This document shows, piece by piece, positions 6,591-8,004 of a stretch of 8,004 nt of DNA. The stretch spans positions 1 to 8,004 of the forward strand of contig JAFTAC010000046.1 in NCBI GenBank assembly GCA_017458805.1. The letters are read 5' to 3'. Positions within the stretch are counted from its first letter, which is position 1; the number at the start of each line of letters is the position of its first letter. The notes under the pieces were generated by a model, which saw only the letters and a program-made list of their open reading frames with translations, ran no database searches and was not told the origin of the DNA. The DNA comes from Victivallales bacterium. Its GTDB lineage: Bacteria; Verrucomicrobiota; Lentisphaeria; Oligosphaerales; Oligosphaeraceae. Made by a program: the position numbers and the translations under genes.

Positions 6591-6750
6591 GCCCTCCTTC
6601 AGCGTATCACCCCAGTCCCCCTTCCATCGTCCTGACAGCGTATTCCTTCAGCATAACGCACCAAGCTCCATTTTTTCCGTCCTGACAGCGCGCTCCTTCA
6701 GCGTAACGCACCAAGCTCCATTTTCTCCGTCCTGACAGCGCGCTCCTTCA
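6591..6750. repeat. 50-bp tandem repeat, about 3.5 copies
   Basis: CCTGACAGCG recurs at exactly 6631, 6681 and 6731, giving a 50-bp period. The copies at 6631-6680 and 6681-6730 are nearly identical. The copy from 6731 matches for about 20 bases (CTCCTTCAG included) and then turns into a hairpin. A degenerate copy, about one base shorter, lies at 6591-6630 (CTCCTTCAGCGTATC). The later copies contain the palindrome AGCGCGCT. Units are joined head to tail without spacers. The period is not a multiple of three and there is no consistent reading frame, so it is noncoding. The array fills most of the 241-bp gap before the aminotransferase gene. Confidence 0.85.
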
Positions 6751-6760
6751 GAGCGCGCTG
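6736..6760. promoter_or_regulatory. Hairpin between the 50-bp repeat and the aminotransferase gene
   Basis: CAGCGCGCTC (6736-6745) and GAGCGCGCTG (6751-6760) form a perfect, very G+C-rich 10-bp stem with the loop CTTCA. The left arm belongs to the last 50-bp repeat copy, and the right arm replaces what should have been the rest of that copy. A T-rich stretch (TATTTTT, 6771-6777) follows some ten bases later, too far away for a textbook terminator. It could insulate the aminotransferase gene from upstream transcription, or lie in its leader. No convincing promoter is visible between it and the gene. Confidence 0.45.
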
Positions 6761-6782
6761 ATTCACAAAGTATTTTTCCTCC

Positions 6783-6788
6783 AAAGGA
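6783..6788 (+). promoter_or_regulatory. Ribosome binding site for the aminotransferase gene
   Basis: AAAGGA lies seven bases before the ATG at 6796. It supports that start, and the resulting N-terminus (MYDFDTVLNRRG) aligns with the usual beginning of MalY/PatB proteins. Confidence 0.7.
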
Positions 6789-6795
6789 TTCCCTT

Positions 6796-7971
6796 ATGTA
6801 CGATTTTGATACAGTCCTCAACCGCCGCGGGCGTGGAGCCTGCAAGTTCCTCGGCATAGCCGACGATGTCGTCCCCATGAGCATCGCGGATATGGATTTC
6901 GCATCGCCCCCCGAGGTGCAGGAGGCCCTGCGCCAACGCGCCGATTTTGGAAACTACGGCTACACGGTGATGGTCGATGAAGACTACCAGGCCATCATCG
7001 ACTTCGTCAAATGGCGGCATGGCGTGGACATCCCACGTGAACACCTGTTGGCGACGCCTGGCGTCCTCTACACGATGCGATGCGCCATGTACATGCTGAC
7101 GCAGCCTGGCGACAAGGTGGTTGTTTCGCTCCCACTGCACACTCCCTCCATCAGAACGGCTGGAATGCAGGGTCGCATCCCCCTACACAACTGGATGAAA
7201 CGCCGTGCGGACGGCAACTACACCTTCGATTTGGAAGACCTGGAACGCCACTTCCAGGCAGGTGCAAAAGTACTTCTGATGTGCAGTCCCCACAACCCCA
7301 CAGGACGCGTCTGGACAAGGGAGGAACTGGAAGGTATTGCACAACTGGCGCAGGCCTACGATGTGACGGTGGTGGTCGATGAAGTGCATAGGGACCTGGC
7401 CTATTCGGGGCATCCGCACCTTTCCATCGGCGAACTGCCAGGCATGGCAGAACGTACCATCACGGTCTTCTCCGCCTCAAAAACCTTCAACTTCGGCGGC
7501 TTCCACATCGGCACCGCCGTCGTTCCGTGCGAAGACTACAAACAACGTCTGCGTGCTAAACTCTACGAGATAGGCCACGACTGCGGTCGCCCTCCCCTCT
7601 TCTCCATGGTGGCGCAGACAACGGCCTACCAGAAGGGACATGCCTGGCTGAAGGAGCTTATTGCGGTGCTTGAGCGCAACGCGGACTTGTGCATCCACAG
7701 CCTGGAGGGGCTGCCCGTCAAGGTCTTCCGCCCAGAGGCCTCTTTCATCCTATGGGTGGATTGCTCGGAACTCAAGCTCGATACAGCGGCCCTGAACGCC
7801 CTTATGCAGGAGGCCCGCCTGACCGCCGACCCAGGCCACTACTACGACATGGGGGAGATTGGAGGCTACACAGGCCCTCAGCACCACTTCCGCCTGACCT
7901 TCGGCATGCCACAAAGCGTGCTGGAACCCGCCATGGAACGCCTGCGGAAGTGCATAGAACGCCGCGCGTGA
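6796..7971 (+). CDS. MalY/PatB-family PLP-dependent C-S lyase / aminotransferase
   Basis: At 391 aa this is a full-length fold-type I PLP enzyme of the MalY/PatB/cystalysin branch. Known members cleave cystathionine or cysteine to a thiol or sulfide, pyruvate and ammonia, and some also transaminate. The protein is cytoplasmic, with no signal peptide. Visible motifs: MSIADMDFASP (28-38, the family's substrate-side signature), ATPGVLYT (86-93), SPHNPTG (164-170, N167 contacting PLP), VVDEVHRDL (193-201, D195 to the pyridine nitrogen), SASKTFNFGG (226-235, K229 the Schiff-base lysine) and HFRLTFG (364-370, R366 binding the substrate carboxylate). The usual TPVYxPF segment reads LPLHTPS (112-118), placing His115 where cystalysin and MalY have a tyrosine near the cofactor. 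The exact substrate cannot be read; cystathionine beta-lyase is the default guess. The gene follows a repeat-filled gap and is probably independent of the glycan genes. Confidence 0.93.
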   Translation: MYDFDTVLNRRGRGACKFLGIADDVVPMSIADMDFASPPEVQEALRQRADFGNYGYTVMVDEDYQAIIDFVKWRHGVDIPREHLLATPGVLYTMRCAMYMLTQPGDKVVVSLPLHTPSIRTAGMQGRIPLHNWMKRRADGNYTFDLEDLERHFQAGAKVLLMCSPHNPTGRVWTREELEGIAQLAQAYDVTVVVDEVHRDLAYSGHPHLSIGELPGMAERTITVFSASKTFNFGGFHIGTAVVPCEDYKQRLRAKLYEIGHDCGRPPLFSMVAQTTAYQKGHAWLKELIAVLERNADLCIHSLEGLPVKVFRPEASFILWVDCSELKLDTAALNALMQEARLTADPGHYYDMGEIGGYTGPQHHFRLTFGMPQSVLEPAMERLRKCIERRA

Positions 7972-7980
7972 GCGCGGCGT
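7959..7980. terminator. Hairpin with the aminotransferase stop codon in its loop
   Basis: ACGCCGCGC (7959-7967) and GCGCGGCGT (7972-7980) form a perfect 9-bp stem closed by GTGA (GUGA in RNA, a GNRA-type tetraloop). The TGA stop (7969-7971) lies inside the loop. No T tract follows before the window ends, so a standard intrinsic terminator is not supported. It may be a 3'-end or pause structure. Confidence 0.5.
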
Positions 7981-8004
7981 GAAGAGGCGCAGCGTGAAGA
8001 GGCG
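7977..8004. repeat. 15-bp direct repeat running off the right edge
   Basis: The unit GCGTGAAGAGGCGCA occurs at 7977-7991 and again, for its first 13 bases, at 7992-8004, where the window stops. The first copy overlaps the right arm of the hairpin at the aminotransferase stop codon. The array probably continues beyond the window, so the number of copies is unknown. Confidence 0.6.

Noticed and set aside
6555..6630. Readthrough extension of the 957-aa protein past its TAG
   Set aside because: The frame stays open for 26 codons to a TGA at 6633-6635, but the added residues are a low-complexity proline/alanine tail lying on a hairpin and a repeat.
6591..6750. CRISPR array
   Set aside because: Units are joined head to tail with no unique spacers, the unit is too long, and no cas gene is present.
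6760..6795. Promoter for the aminotransferase gene (TTCACA at 6762 with a downstream -10)
   Set aside because: No acceptable -10 hexamer lies at proper spacing before the ribosome binding site.
6648..6884. Minus-strand 78-codon frame across the 50-bp repeats, with repeated ERAVRTEKMELGAL peptides
   Set aside because: The peptide repetition only reflects the DNA repeat. The 50-bp period breaks any frame, and the frame runs antisense into the aminotransferase start.

Overview
The window is a G+C-rich bacterial segment holding four confidently called protein genes in three transcription units. There is no RNA gene, CRISPR array, integrase or transposase. Two very large secreted proteins with glycoside-hydrolase-like architecture, a small HExxH membrane protein and hairpin-rich intergenic repeats together suggest a polysaccharide-degrading member of the PVC group, with Lentisphaerota or a relative as my best guess. 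That placement rests on protein style alone and is an inference.

Left part, minus strand: a 964-aa exported protein (663-3557) is followed 15 bases after its stop codon by a 190-aa multi-pass membrane protein with a HEIGH zinc-protease motif (75-647). The second gene lies in the same reading frame as the first, separated only by an amber codon and five sense codons. The 964-aa protein appears to combine a signal peptide, an N-terminal beta region, a CBM9-like domain, a GH42-like barrel and a glutamine-amidotransferase-like C-terminal domain. A 24-bp tandem repeat and a strong hairpin lie at the left edge, and the hairpin covers the membrane gene's stop codon.

Middle: a 123-bp divergent intergenic region (3558-3680) contains a symmetric pair of TATAAG boxes, one for each direction, and a second dyad upstream of the plus-strand gene. 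A 957-aa exported protein (3681-6554) runs rightward. It looks like a multidomain glycoside hydrolase with an uncatalogued barrel, and D615 and E663 are the best candidates for catalytic residues. The two divergent secreted proteins probably act on the same glycan and may be co-regulated. Neither substrate nor activity can be read from the sequence.

Right part: a 241-bp gap (6555-6795) holds a hairpin at the stop codon, about three and a half copies of a 50-bp tandem repeat, and a second hairpin. After it comes a complete MalY/PatB-type PLP-dependent C-S lyase/aminotransferase (6796-7971). It has no obvious functional link to the glycan genes. Its stop codon lies in the loop of a 9-bp hairpin, followed by a short 15-bp repeat that runs off the edge.

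The most unusual points are the two unclassified catalytic modules, the in-frame amber junction between a secreted enzyme and a membrane metalloprotease-like protein, and the recurring pattern of a hairpin on the stop codon beside a short tandem repeat at all three transcription-unit ends.
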